From NCBI GenBank assembly GCA_964601205.1, contig CAZRML010000015.1:1-58636 (forward strand): 58,636 nt of DNA. Direction: 5' to 3'. This stretch comes from JAQVEM01 sp964601205. Its GTDB lineage: Bacteria; Actinomycetota; Humimicrobiia; Humimicrobiales; Humimicrobiaceae. A model generated the notes under the pieces. That model was not told the origin of the DNA. It made no database searches and saw only the letters and a program-made list of their open reading frames with translations. Of this stretch, positions 18,262-26,715 are shown piece by piece. Positions within the stretch are counted from its first letter, which is position 1; the number at the start of each line of letters is the position of its first letter. A program made the position numbers and the translations under genes.

Positions 18262-20199
18262 TTGAAAAATAATAAAGGATTTGATAAAAGAGCATTAAAA
18301 AATATTGGTTTGCTAATATTGCTTGTAGTAGTGGTTTTTCTGATTTTAAGAAACCCTCTATTCCTTGCATCTCCTGTTGAAGAATTTAATTTAAATGAGT
18401 TTGTTGAGGCGGTAGAGAATGACAGGATAAGCACCGTAACACCCATGACAATTAAGGGAGAGGATAATGAAATAGAAGGTGAATTAAAGGATGGAACCAG
18501 ATTTACGGTGTCATTCCTGGAAGATTATAATGTTACCCAGCTGTTGCTTGATAATAATTTACCTTTCAAGGTAGATAACCAGGGTCAATCAATATGGATA
18601 CAGATTCTGGTCAGTGCAATACCTTTTGTTATAATGTTTGGCCTGATCTTCTTTATGATGAACCAGCTTCAGGGCGGAGGCTCCAAAGTACTCCAGTTTG
18701 GTAAAAGTAAAGCAAGACTGGTGGGTAAAGGTAAACAGAGGGTGACCTTCAAAGATGTTGCGGGTGTTGACGAGGCCATAGAAGAGTTAAGAGAGATTGA
18801 AGAATTTTTGGAAAATCCGAATAAGTTCAAGGCCATGGGCGCAAAAATTCCCAAGGGTGTTCTGTTGTATGGCCCGCCGGGAACCGGTAAAACACTTCTT
18901 GCGAGAGCAGTAGCCGGAGAAGCCGGTGTTCCCTTTTATAGTATAAGCGGTTCCGAATTTGTTGAAATGTTTGTTGGTGTCGGTGCCTCCAGGGTGAGGG
19001 ACCTTTTTAACCAGGCAAAAGCAAATCAGCCGGCAATAATTTTTATGGATGAGATTGATGCTGTGGGAAGGCATAGAGGCGCCGGACTGGGCGGAGGACA
19101 TGATGAGAGGGAGCAGACTCTAAATCAATTACTGGTTGAAATGGACGGGTTTGATGTAGATAGCACTGTTATATTAATTGCTGCTACAAATAGGCCCGAT
19201 ATCCTTGACCCCGCACTTCTGAGGCCCGGAAGATTTGACAGGCAAATTGTAGTAGACAGGCCGGACTTACTGGGCAGGGAAGGAATACTTAAAATACATG
19301 CAAGAGGTAAACCACTGGATAAGGGAGTTAATTTGAAAACCATAGCAAAGGAGACACCCGGATTTACAGGTGCCGACCTTGCCAACCTGTTTAATGAAGC
19401 TTCTCTACTGGCAGCAAGGCATAATAAGAAAAAAATATCTATGTTTGAGATAGAGGAAGCAGTGGAAAGGGTGATAGCCGGGCCCGAGAAAAAGACGAGG
19501 ATTATATCAGAAGAGGAAAAGAGAATAATTGCATATCACGAGAGCGGGCACGCAATACTTTCCTATGTTCTGCCACATACCGACCCAATACATAAGATAT
19601 CTATAATATCAAGAGGAAGGGCCCTCGGATATGTGATTACTTTGCCCGAAGAAGACAGGTTTTTAAAGTCAAAAAGAGAACTTATAGATAATATTACCCA
19701 GCTTCTGGGGGGCAGGGTAAGTGAAGAAATGAATTTTAATGATATAACCTCCGGAGCTCAGAATGATCTGGAAAGAGCTACAAAGATTACAAGAAAGATG
19801 ATCACCGAATATGGTATGAGTAAAAGGCTCGGGCCGATTGCTTTCAAGGGGGAGGAGGACGAGGTATTCCTGGGTAAAGAGATTGCTTCAAGGCCGCATT
19901 ACAGCAATGAGGTAGCCTCTGCAATAGATGAAGAAGTTCGTAACATAATTATGGATTGTTACGAAAATGCAAAGAAGATACTCATGAAAAATAAAGAAAT
20001 CCTGGATGTTCTTGCCCGTGAGTTAATGAAGAAGGAAACTCTGACCAGAGAAGAAATCCTGAAGATATTATCAAAAGTAGAAAGTAAAAAAGTTAAGAGA
20101 GTAGAGCAGATAAGAGAAGAGAAAAAAGCTTCAGACATAAAGGGAAGAGCAACCAGAAGTTCAAAGAAAAAATCCGTAAAGGCATCTGAAAAAAAATAG
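18262..20199 (+). CDS. ftsH: ATP-dependent zinc metalloprotease FtsH
   Basis: Membrane-anchored hexameric AAA+ protease that degrades misfolded and short-lived membrane proteins. Two helices (~13-30 and ~111-131) bracket a short external domain. The AAA module has Walker A GPPGTGKT (204-211), Walker B IIFMDEIDAVG (~239-249) and SRH NRPDILDPALLRPGRFDR. The zinc site is HESGH (426-430), with the third ligand Asp in the DLERATKITRKM region. 645 aa with a Lys/Ser-rich tail. TTG start at 18262 preceded by AAGGAG. The basic tail (KKVKRVEQIREEKKASD..) is longer than usual and looks disordered. Confidence 0.98.
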   Translation: MKNNKGFDKRALKNIGLLILLVVVVFLILRNPLFLASPVEEFNLNEFVEAVENDRISTVTPMTIKGEDNEIEGELKDGTRFTVSFLEDYNVTQLLLDNNLPFKVDNQGQSIWIQILVSAIPFVIMFGLIFFMMNQLQGGGSKVLQFGKSKARLVGKGKQRVTFKDVAGVDEAIEELREIEEFLENPNKFKAMGAKIPKGVLLYGPPGTGKTLLARAVAGEAGVPFYSISGSEFVEMFVGVGASRVRDLFNQAKANQPAIIFMDEIDAVGRHRGAGLGGGHDEREQTLNQLLVEMDGFDVDSTVILIAATNRPDILDPALLRPGRFDRQIVVDRPDLLGREGILKIHARGKPLDKGVNLKTIAKETPGFTGADLANLFNEASLLAARHNKKKISMFEIEEAVERVIAGPEKKTRIISEEEKRIIAYHESGHAILSYVLPHTDPIHKISIISRGRALGYVITLPEEDRFLKSKRELIDNITQLLGGRVSEEMNFNDITSGAQNDLERATKITRKMITEYGMSKRLGPIAFKGEEDEVFLGKEIASRPHYSNEVASAIDEEVRNIIMDCYENAKKILMKNKEILDVLARELMKKETLTREEILKILSKVESKKVKRVEQIREEKKASDIKGRATRSSKKKSVKASEKK

Positions 20200-20315
20200 G
20201 GGTAAAGCTTTTACCCGGTTAGTTCTAAAAATATTTTTTAGCTTTTTAGTTTAATCGCTTATTATTGACGATATAATTTCTTTAAAATTATTTAATTTTG
20301 GACAGGAGCTTTATT

Positions 20316-20882
20316 TTGGATAAAAAAAAGATAGAAGAGGGAGTAAGGTTAATAATAAAGGGTATTGGAGAGGATATTAATAGAGAAGGGCTCAGGAGAA
20401 CGCCGGAAAGAGTGGCGGATATGTATGAAGAAATATTCAGCGGGATCGGGAAGGATCCTTCCAGAGAGCTGGGCCCGGAGTTTGATGAGAACCATGACGA
20501 GATGATACTGGTAAAAGACATCCCCTTCTATTCGGTATGCGAGCATCACATGGTACCATTTGTGGGCAGGGCTCACATAGCCTATATTCCAAATAAAAGT
20601 GGAAAAGTTATAGGTCTGAGTAAACTTGCCCGTGTATTTGATGTGGTTTCTAAGAGACTACAAATTCAGGAAAGACTTACCACAATAGTGGCCGAAACCA
20701 TAATGAGCAAAATCAAACCAAGAGGAGTTCTGGTCATAGTTGAGGCCGAGCATTTATGCATGAGTATGAGGGGCGTAAAGAAACCAAGTACTGTAACCGT
20801 AACTTCTGCAGTCAGAGGAATCTTCAGGGAGAACGCTGCTTCAAGAGCCGAGGCCATGGCGCTCATAAACCAGAAAAAATAA
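20316..20882 (+). CDS. folE: GTP cyclohydrolase I (FolE type IA)
   Basis: First enzyme of folate synthesis; opens GTP to 7,8-dihydroneopterin triphosphate. Zinc and substrate motifs are intact: YSVCEHHMVPFVGRAHIAYIP (Cys and two His), GLSKLARVFDVVSKRLQIQERLT, and VEAEHLCMSMRGVKKPS carrying the second zinc Cys. The start is the TTG at 20316, because AGGAG at 20304-20308 lies 7 nt upstream; an earlier in-frame TTG at 20298 would place this site inside the gene. About 188 aa. It is followed by folP after 3 bp, then folB-folK. Confidence 0.97.
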   Translation: MDKKKIEEGVRLIIKGIGEDINREGLRRTPERVADMYEEIFSGIGKDPSRELGPEFDENHDEMILVKDIPFYSVCEHHMVPFVGRAHIAYIPNKSGKVIGLSKLARVFDVVSKRLQIQERLTTIVAETIMSKIKPRGVLVIVEAEHLCMSMRGVKKPSTVTVTSAVRGIFRENAASRAEAMALINQKK

Positions 20883-20885
20883 TAT

Positions 20886-22097
20886 ATGAAATTTAAGATA
20901 AGGGCACTAACTATAAAAAACCGGCAGGGGGGCTTAAAGGAATACAGAAAGATTGGAGCTACGCTTGCCGGCTCTGACATAATGGTAAGAAAAATATTCC
21001 CGCTTTCTATAAAAATCAGAGGAATAAGTTCAATTGGTGCAAATATATTAAAACAGGAAATGCTTGCCAGGGGCGGGGATGTGGTTACTTCCGTTGATAC
21101 GCTTTTAGAGAAAACTAAAACAGTAGATATTATTATTCAGGGGAACACAGCCAGCATTAAAAGTATGATTGAAAAGATTAAATCCCAGCCTTTTAGCCTG
21201 AAAGAGCTGGCAGCTGAGTTAAAAAGTTATATGAATAGATTAAAAAAGCTGGAAAAAGGCAGGCAGTTAATAATTGATAAGAAAAAATTTAATCTGAATA
21301 AGCATGTACTGATAATGGGAATATTGAATATTACGCCAGATTCTTTTTATGATGGAGGATACTATTTTACAAAAGATAAGGCATATGCGAGAGCAGATGC
21401 CTTAGCAGGAGAAGGTGCTGATATAATTGATGTGGGGGGCATGTCAACCAGGCCGGGGTCCCTTCCTGTAAGTCAGGAGGAAGAAATAAAAAGGATTATA
21501 CCTGTAATAAAATATATAAAAAAAAATTATGACGTTTTAATATCTGCCGACACTTACCGCTCTGAAGTGGCTGAAAGGGCGATAGACGCGGGAGCCCGGA
21601 TTATAAATGATATAAGCGGACTTTCAATGGATAGTAAAATGCCGGGAATAATCGCAGGCAGGGATGTTTCAGTAATTATAATGCATATTAAAGGGACTCC
21701 CGAGAATATGCAGAAAAATCCGGTTTATGAAAATGTGATAGATGAAATATATGACTATCTTGAAGAAAGAGCTGCTATGGCAATAAGTTCGGGAATAAAA
21801 CAGGAAAGGATAATTGTAGACCCCGGGATAGGCTTTGGGAAAACGCTGGAGCATAATCTGGAAATAATAAACAAGATTAATGAATTTAGGATGATGGGAT
21901 ATCCGGTAACGGTGGGTGCATCCAGAAAATCTTTAATCGGGAGCATACTGAATCTTCCGGTTGAAGAGCGTCTTGAGGGGAGTCTTGCTATTGCTGTTTA
22001 CTCGGTCATAAATGGGGTAGATATTCTGAGGGTTCATGATGTAAAGGAAACTGTGAGGGCGGTAAAAGTTGCAAAGAGAGCAATTGACGGGTTTTAA
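20886..22097 (+). CDS. folP: Dihydropteroate synthase with N-terminal extension
   Basis: Condenses 4-aminobenzoate with hydroxymethyl-dihydropterin pyrophosphate. The catalytic TIM barrel occupies roughly 138-400: LIMGILNITPDSFYDGG, IDVGGMSTRPGS, SADTYRSEVAERAIDAGARIINDISG, VDPGIGFGKTLEHNLEII and GASRKSLIG are all canonical. Residues 1-135 form an extra domain with VRKIFPLSIKIRGISSIGANILKQEMLARGGDV, seen in a subset of bacterial and archaeal DHPS proteins and of unknown role. Total 403 aa, against about 270-280 for the core enzyme. The ATG follows folE by only 3 bp. It sits within a compact folate operon. Confidence 0.95.
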   Translation: MKFKIRALTIKNRQGGLKEYRKIGATLAGSDIMVRKIFPLSIKIRGISSIGANILKQEMLARGGDVVTSVDTLLEKTKTVDIIIQGNTASIKSMIEKIKSQPFSLKELAAELKSYMNRLKKLEKGRQLIIDKKKFNLNKHVLIMGILNITPDSFYDGGYYFTKDKAYARADALAGEGADIIDVGGMSTRPGSLPVSQEEEIKRIIPVIKYIKKNYDVLISADTYRSEVAERAIDAGARIINDISGLSMDSKMPGIIAGRDVSVIIMHIKGTPENMQKNPVYENVIDEIYDYLEERAAMAISSGIKQERIIVDPGIGFGKTLEHNLEIINKINEFRMMGYPVTVGASRKSLIGSILNLPVEERLEGSLAIAVYSVINGVDILRVHDVKETVRAVKVAKRAIDGF

Positions 22098-22151
22098 AGT
22101 TAATAGGGCTGGCACCTTTTTAATTTAATATTTATTATCTTTATTTACGAG

Positions 22152-23051
22152 ATGTTGAAAATAATAATAAAAAATCTTAATTTATTTGGATACCACGGGG
22201 TCAGGGATAGCGAGAAAAAAAATGGCCAGAATTTTTGTTTTAATGTTGAAATTGATTTGAGAGAAGATAATCTTTCAAACAGCGATAATTTAGAGGACAC
22301 CCTGAATTATTCTGAAGTTATAAAAGTTTTAAAAGATATAAATAGTAATCAGAGGTTTAACCTTCTCGAAAAATTATCCCGGACTATAGCCAGTAAAATC
22401 GCGGGGATGTCGGATAAGATAGAAAAAGTTTTTGTAAAAATAGAAAAAACATCACCGCCGATAAAGGAAAATATTGAATCTGTGGGTGTAATGTATACAT
22501 TAAGAAAGGAAGATTCAGGAAGCAATAGCAGGGATAAGCCGGGAAGCAGCAGAGGTGAAAAAGTTTATGTTTATATGTCTCTGGGGTCAAATGTAGGAAA
22601 TAAAGAGAATAATTTAAGAAAGGCAGTTAGTCTGATTGGCAGGAACCCGAATATAGATATAATTAAAGTATCATCAATATACGAAACAGAACCAATGTAT
22701 TACAGAGACCAGGATTACTTTTATAATATTGTTCTGAAAGCAGAGGTAAATAAAGATGTCAGTCCTTTTGAAATGCTCGGGTACCTGAAAGGGGTTGAGT
22801 ATAATTTTGGACGCAAAAAGGGTAAAAAGTATGGACCGAGAATTATAGATATAGACCTGTTATATTACGGAGAGATGTCTATAGATTCTGGTTTTTTAAC
22901 CATACCCCACTCCGGTATAGAAGAAAGGAATTTTGTTTTAATACCGCTCAGTGAAATTTCTCCTGAGTTTGTAATAAAAGAGAATAATATAAAAAAGTTT
23001 ATTGAGCAGGCAAGTCTTACCGGAGTCGTGAATCTGGTAAAGAAATGGTGA
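22152..23051 (+). CDS. folBK: Bifunctional dihydroneopterin aldolase / HPPK (FolB-FolK fusion)
   Basis: Two consecutive folate enzymes in one 299-aa chain. Residues 1-118 are FolB: IKNLNLFGYHGVRDSEKKNGQ, LNYSEVIKVL and FNLLEKLSRTIASKI, with KIEKTSPPI. A Ser/Gly linker (~119-135) leads into FolK: VYVYMSLGSNVGNKENNLRKAV, SSIYETEPMYYRDQDYFYNIV, YNFGRKKGKKYGPRIIDIDLLYYG and the final IPHSGIEERNFVLIPLSEI. The Asp pair in DIDLL binds Mg-ATP. Such fusions are known in several bacteria. It completes the order folE-folP-folBK, giving dihydropteroate supply for the THF used by ThyX and MetF. Confidence 0.96.
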   Translation: MLKIIIKNLNLFGYHGVRDSEKKNGQNFCFNVEIDLREDNLSNSDNLEDTLNYSEVIKVLKDINSNQRFNLLEKLSRTIASKIAGMSDKIEKVFVKIEKTSPPIKENIESVGVMYTLRKEDSGSNSRDKPGSSRGEKVYVYMSLGSNVGNKENNLRKAVSLIGRNPNIDIIKVSSIYETEPMYYRDQDYFYNIVLKAEVNKDVSPFEMLGYLKGVEYNFGRKKGKKYGPRIIDIDLLYYGEMSIDSGFLTIPHSGIEERNFVLIPLSEISPEFVIKENNIKKFIEQASLTGVVNLVKKW

Positions 23052-23130
23052 TAAATAGCAAATATTAAAGATTCCGGGCCTATTATTGATATTATTCTTT
23101 TGCGCCGCCTGTTTTCAGCCCATGCTTGAC

Positions 23131-23169
23131 TTATGGTCATATGTTAAATAAAATTAGTTATGGTCATAA
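23131..23169 (+). promoter_or_regulatory. Duplicated palindrome TTATGGTCATAA, candidate operator
   Basis: TTATGGTCATAT at 23131-23142 and TTATGGTCATAA at 23158-23169. The second is an inverted repeat, TTATG-GT-CATAA; the first differs at one end base. Starts are 27 bp apart, and the pair lies 57 bp ahead of the DUF5320 gene. Position and symmetry suggest binding of a dimeric regulator, possibly the DUF134 protein encoded at 26243, which is inference. Confidence 0.55.
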
Positions 23170-23225
23170 GCCCAAAATAAATTTTATTTTAGAGCTAAGA
23201 AGAATTTCATATAAAGGAGGATTAA

Positions 23226-23615
23226 ATGCCAAGAGGAGATGGAACAGGACCTGCTGGAATGGGTCCAATGAGTGGAAGAGCTGGCGGATATTGTGCCGGT
23301 TATTCTGTTCCCGGGTATGCCAATACATACGGGGGAAGATATGCTGGTTTTGGCGGAGGCCCTGGATTCAGAGGTGGATTTGGCGGTCGTGGATACAGGA
23401 ACTGGTATTATGCTTCCGGTTTCCCTGGATGGTGTAGATATGATGCAGGTTATCCCGCCTGGGGCGGGGTAGTCGAGTATCCATTTGGTCCGGGCATAGA
23501 ACCCGAACAGGAAAAGGAAATTTTAAAGAGGCAGTCGGATGATTTGCAGAGGCAGCTGGATGAGATAAAAATTAGAATGGATGAATTATCCGGGAAACAG
23601 GAAAAGGAACAATAA
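23226..23615 (+). CDS. DUF5320 glycine-rich protein with C-terminal coiled coil
   Basis: A 129-aa protein of unknown function. It opens with MPRGDGTGPAGMGPMSGRAGG, a conserved signature of DUF5320 proteins found in anaerobes next to Mrp and NifX genes. A Gly/Tyr/Phe-rich low-complexity middle follows (YGGRYAGFGGGPGFRGG). The last ~45 residues (EQEKEILKRQSDDLQRQLDEIKIRMDELSG) form a heptad-type coiled coil likely to oligomerise it. A strong RBS AAAGGAGG precedes the ATG. It is the first gene of the Fe-S/NifX block and follows the duplicated palindrome. One Cys (C23) and one more near C80 are present, so metal binding by itself is not evident. Confidence 0.75.
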   Translation: MPRGDGTGPAGMGPMSGRAGGYCAGYSVPGYANTYGGRYAGFGGGPGFRGGFGGRGYRNWYYASGFPGWCRYDAGYPAWGGVVEYPFGPGIEPEQEKEILKRQSDDLQRQLDEIKIRMDELSGKQEKEQ

Positions 23616-23630
23616 AAAGATTTATAAAAG

Positions 23631-23699
23631 AGGAAGGATAGTATTATCTTAATTGTCTTAAATGTGGAAAGAGGCATTTAAGCATTTACTGCCCTTCCT
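23631..23699 (+). other. Nested stem-loop between DUF5320 and mrp genes
   Basis: Outer stem AGGAAGG (23631-23637) with CCTTCCT (23693-23699); inner perfect stem CTTAAATG (23657-23664) with CATTTAAG (23675-23682). No T run follows, so it is not an ordinary terminator. It may stabilise the upstream message or tune the ratio of the two products. Confidence 0.45.
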
Positions 23700-23724
23700 T
23701 AAAAATTATTTAAAGGATGTATAA

Positions 23725-24528
23725 ATGAATGATGAATTGAAAAATGAAGATATTGCCAGTAATATGGCTGAAGTAAAAAATAAATTCATGGTTTTTAGTG
23801 GAAAAGGTGGAGTTGGTAAAACCACTGTGGCTGTTAATCTTGCTTATCGTATTATGGTAAGAGGCTATAAGGTCGGGGTTCTTGATGTAGATATACACGG
23901 GCCCAATATAATAAAGTTGATGGGACTTGAAAAAGAAAGACTTATAAGTAAAGATAATAAAATAGAGCCTATTAAAGCTTTTGATAATATGAAGGTGGTT
24001 AGTACTGCTTCTATTTTAGAGACCGAGGATAGCCCGGTCATCTGGAGAGGGCCCCTTAAGATGAAGTTAATAAGGCAGTTTTTAAGTGATGTTAACTGGG
24101 GTAATATTGATTATATGATTATAGACTCTCCTCCGGGAACAGGAGATGAACCTCTGAGCGTAACCCAGCTGGTACCGGGCCTTAACGGGGGGATTGTAGT
24201 TACAACTCCACAGAGTCTGGCAATACTGGATGCAAGAAAAAGTATAAGGTTCGCCCAGCAGCTGAAAATACCTTTTATAGGAGTTGTAGAGAACATGTCC
24301 GGCTTCATATGCCCGCATTGCGGTGCAAGAATAGATATTTTCAAAACCGGCGGGGGCCAGAAAGTAGCTGAAGAGATGGGTGTAGAATTTCTGGGAAGGA
24401 TTCCTTACGAAACCGAGCTAATGAGCCTGAGCGATGAGGGGAAAGTTTATCTGAAGATACATAAGAATGGCACACCGGTCAGTGAAGCATTTACCTATAT
24501 TTCAGAAAAGATTATAGAACTCGGTTAA
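23725..24528 (+). CDS. Mrp/NBP35-family Fe-S cluster carrier ATPase
   Basis: P-loop ATPase that binds and delivers Fe-S clusters in the cytoplasm. Deviant Walker A GKGGVGKTT lies at 26-34, switch I DVDIHGPN (~54-61), IIDSPPGTGDEPLS (~132-145), and the cluster-binding CxxC pair C196/C199 in GFICPHCGA. Length 267 aa fits the short Mrp form without the DUF59 domain. It follows the DUF5320 gene by 110 bp across a stem-loop. In Orp-type loci, Mrp-like ATPases accompany a NifX-like cluster carrier, consistent with the genes downstream. Confidence 0.93.
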   Translation: MNDELKNEDIASNMAEVKNKFMVFSGKGGVGKTTVAVNLAYRIMVRGYKVGVLDVDIHGPNIIKLMGLEKERLISKDNKIEPIKAFDNMKVVSTASILETEDSPVIWRGPLKMKLIRQFLSDVNWGNIDYMIIDSPPGTGDEPLSVTQLVPGLNGGIVVTTPQSLAILDARKSIRFAQQLKIPFIGVVENMSGFICPHCGARIDIFKTGGGQKVAEEMGVEFLGRIPYETELMSLSDEGKVYLKIHKNGTPVSEAFTYISEKIIELG

Positions 24529-24632
24529 TTTTTAAGGTTAATTCCTTTTTATAACAACTGAGTTAATAAAGAAGTGTAGTAAATATATTTTTATTAATTA
24601 AAAAAACATAAGATTAAAGGAACGGGAAGTTA

Positions 24633-25577
24633 TTGTTTTACGGGCCTGTATTATCAAGAAGATTTGGGTATTCTCTCGGGGTTGATGTGGTTCCATTTAA
24701 AGTATGCGTGTATGACTGTATATATTGCCAGCTTGGCAGGACCACGCACAGGACCATAGAGAGAAAAAAATATGTTGATATTGATTTTAAAGAGTTTGAG
24801 AACGAGCTAAAAAAACGAATAAAGAATTGTCCGTATCTCAACTATATCACCTTTTCGGGTTCAGGAGAACCAACTTTAAACAGTGCTATTGGCAGGCTTA
24901 TTAAAATTGTAAAAGAAAATTCCAGTGTCCCCGCAGTGGTGCTCACCAGCGGGGGGACCCTGGGGGTTGAGGGTGTTATTGGTGACATTAAACATTCAGA
25001 TTTGATTAAAGTCTCCATGGATGCACCAGATGATAGAATGCTAAAAAAGATAAACAGGCCGGCCAGAGGAGTTAGTTTTGATAGGAATATCTCGGGTCTG
25101 GCAAACCTTATAAGTAATTTTGGTGGAGAAATATGGCTGGAGATAATGCTTATGAGAGATATAAACGATGACATAGACTCGGCGTATAAATTTAAAAGTA
25201 TAATAGATGAGCTGGGGGAGGGTATTAAAAAGGTCCACCTGAATACCCCGGTCAGGTCCCTGGACAGTTCTTCCGGTAAATATTATGCCGAAGTGCCTGC
25301 TTCACAGAGATTAAAAGAAATAAGGAAAATCATAGGAGGTAAGGCCTTTCTGATAGAGAATGTCACCCGTAAAAAATATAGCAGTAATATAGTAGAGAAT
25401 GAAAAAGAAATAATTGAATTACTCGGAAGAAGGCCGATGGAAATCAGGGACATAGCTTCTTCTCTCGGTCTTAACCTGAATGAGGTAATTAAAATTATTA
25501 ATAAATTGTTAGATTCTGGTAAAATAAAGCATGCTGCTCATAATGATATAGAGTATTATTTTAGAACAGAGGAGTAG
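24633..25577 (+). CDS. Radical SAM protein, COG0731-like, with C-terminal winged helix
   Basis: A 314-aa radical SAM enzyme. The 4Fe-4S motif CX3CX2C is at C25, C29, C32 (FKVCVYDCIYCQLG). YITFSGSGEPTLN (~70-82) supplies the GGE-like SAM-binding segment. The barrel continues to ~235, ending in NTPVR. The last ~60 residues (IIELLGRRPMEIRDIASSLGLNLNEVIKIINKLLDSGKIKH) form a winged-helix domain. This architecture occurs in COG0731-type Fe-S oxidoreductases of anaerobes whose reaction is unknown. TTG start at 24633. It is closely followed (5 bp) by a NifX-like gene, which suggests a modification step in cluster assembly, by analogy with NifB and NifX. Confidence 0.85.
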   Translation: MFYGPVLSRRFGYSLGVDVVPFKVCVYDCIYCQLGRTTHRTIERKKYVDIDFKEFENELKKRIKNCPYLNYITFSGSGEPTLNSAIGRLIKIVKENSSVPAVVLTSGGTLGVEGVIGDIKHSDLIKVSMDAPDDRMLKKINRPARGVSFDRNISGLANLISNFGGEIWLEIMLMRDINDDIDSAYKFKSIIDELGEGIKKVHLNTPVRSLDSSSGKYYAEVPASQRLKEIRKIIGGKAFLIENVTRKKYSSNIVENEKEIIELLGRRPMEIRDIASSLGLNLNEVIKIINKLLDSGKIKHAAHNDIEYYFRTEE

Positions 25578-25582
25578 AGTGC

Positions 25583-25960
25583 ATGAAGATTGCTATTTCA
25601 ACAGACAGTAACAGAGTGTCACCTCATTTTGGTAGGTGTCCGGAGTTTACTATAATAGAGATTGAGAATAATAGAATTATTGATAAAGAGGTGGTGGATA
25701 ACCCCGGACATCATCCCGGCTATTTACCACAGTTTTTTGGCAGGATGGGTGTAAGTTGTATAGTAGCGGGAGGAATGGGGAAAAGGGCAAAAGAACTTTT
25801 TAATCAGTCCGGTATAGAGACTTTTCTTGGGATTGAAGGAAAAATTGAGGAGGTTATAAACAAAATAGCCAGTAACTCTTTAGAAAAAGGCGAGGGTGTC
25901 TGCCAGCCGGGGCTGGGTAAGGGCTATGGCATCAAAAAGACAGAATATGATAACAACTGA
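25583..25960 (+). CDS. NifX/NifB-C-like dinitrogenase cofactor-binding domain protein
   Basis: A 125-aa member of the NifX/MTH1175 family, small carriers of metal-sulfur clusters. MKIAISTDSNRVSPHFGRCPEFTI is the usual N-terminus, followed by VVDNPGHHPGYLPQFFGRMGVSCIVAGGMGKRA, in which the HH and the Gly-rich loop are conserved, and GIETFLG near the end. A C-terminal tail (EGVCQPGLGKGYG) carries one Cys. The orange protein ORP of Desulfovibrio, which holds a Mo-Cu-S cluster, belongs to this family. Lies 5 bp after the radical SAM gene. The cluster it carries cannot be read from sequence. Confidence 0.9.
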   Translation: MKIAISTDSNRVSPHFGRCPEFTIIEIENNRIIDKEVVDNPGHHPGYLPQFFGRMGVSCIVAGGMGKRAKELFNQSGIETFLGIEGKIEEVINKIASNSLEKGEGVCQPGLGKGYGIKKTEYDNN

Positions 25961-26021
25961 TTTTTTAATGATTTTATAATATTTAACAAATTTTTAATTA
26001 TACTATAAGGGGTGATTTTAT

Positions 26022-26240
26022 ATGCCAGGAAGAGATGGAACAGGACCGTCAGGCCAGGGTCCCGGAACAGGAAGAGGATTGGGCCGCAGCGGCGGAAGAG
26101 GCAGGATGGGCGGACAGAATATGGGCCCGGGAGGAATGTGCGTGTGCCCAAAGTGTGGTACAAGGATTGAACATAAGGCCGGGGTTCCATGCTATGAAAT
26201 TAGCTGTCCCAAGTGCGGAACTAAAATGGCAAGGGGATAG
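26022..26240 (+). CDS. Small DUF5320-type protein with zinc-ribbon cysteine pairs
   Basis: 72 aa. The N-terminal half MPGRDGTGPSGQGPGTGRG resembles the DUF5320 opening of the gene at 23226 and is Gly/Arg-rich. The C-terminal half carries three cysteine motifs, CVCPKCGT, a single Cys in GVPCYE, and SCPKCGT, consistent with a zinc ribbon or rubredoxin-like knuckle pair. AAGGGGTG upstream serves as ribosome-binding site. Its stop lies 2 bp before the DUF134 gene, so the two are coupled. Function unknown; metal binding is a reasonable inference. Confidence 0.8.
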   Translation: MPGRDGTGPSGQGPGTGRGLGRSGGRGRMGGQNMGPGGMCVCPKCGTRIEHKAGVPCYEISCPKCGTKMARG

Positions 26241-26242
26241 AT

Positions 26243-26680
26243 ATGTCAGCCAGACCGGTACTGGATAAGATAGTGAATACCGTGCCTCTGTATATTTATT
26301 ATAAGCCACACGGTGTTTCGCTTGATAAATTGGAAGAGATTATATTAACTCTGGAAGAAATTGAAGCCCTGAACTTAAAAGACAGGCAGGGCCTGGATCA
26401 GAAAAAAGGTTCTGTGGAGATGGGAATATCAAGGTCTACTTTTCAGAGGCTATTAAAATCTGCCAGGAAGAAAGTAGCTGCTGCTATTGTTGAAGGGAAA
26501 GCATTAAAGTTTGAAGGTGGCAATTATATTCCGGATAAAAATATTATAAGAACCAGATGCATCAAGGGAACATACCACTATCGTATTAAAAGAGAAGATA
26601 TCAGGGAAAAATCGCAGGAATACAGGCTAAGCAAGATAAAGTGCCCGGAGTGCGGCAAGAGATTGGTTATGTTTAAATAG
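26243..26680 (+). CDS. DUF134 (UPF0251) DNA-binding protein
   Basis: 145-aa putative regulator. Residues ~1-95 match the DUF134 family: a short basic N-terminus, YKPHGVSLDKLEEIILTLEEIEALNLKD, then a sigma-70 region 4-like helix-turn-helix, QKKGSVEMGISRSTFQRLLKSARKKVAAAIVEGKAL. The tail adds a CxxC pair (IKCPECGKRL) that may bind zinc or sense metal/redox. DUF134 genes are commonly linked to NifX/Mrp clusters in anaerobes and are presumed local regulators. It lies 2 bp after the zinc-ribbon gene and is the only DNA-binding candidate in the block, so it could act on the palindromes at 23131-23169. Confidence 0.87.
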   Translation: MSARPVLDKIVNTVPLYIYYKPHGVSLDKLEEIILTLEEIEALNLKDRQGLDQKKGSVEMGISRSTFQRLLKSARKKVAAAIVEGKALKFEGGNYIPDKNIIRTRCIKGTYHYRIKREDIREKSQEYRLSKIKCPECGKRLVMFK

Positions 26681-26715
26681 TTTTATATATAAAGTAATTA
26701 TTAGAAGGAGACAAA

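Noticed and set aside
20218..20315. THF riboswitch in front of folE
   Set aside because: The short gap lacks the paired segments and conserved core of the THF aptamer.
23126..23472. Alternative plus-strand frames over the DUF5320 gene
   Set aside because: They arise from the GC- and Gly-rich repeats; only the frame from 23226 has a strong ribosome-binding site and the family signature.
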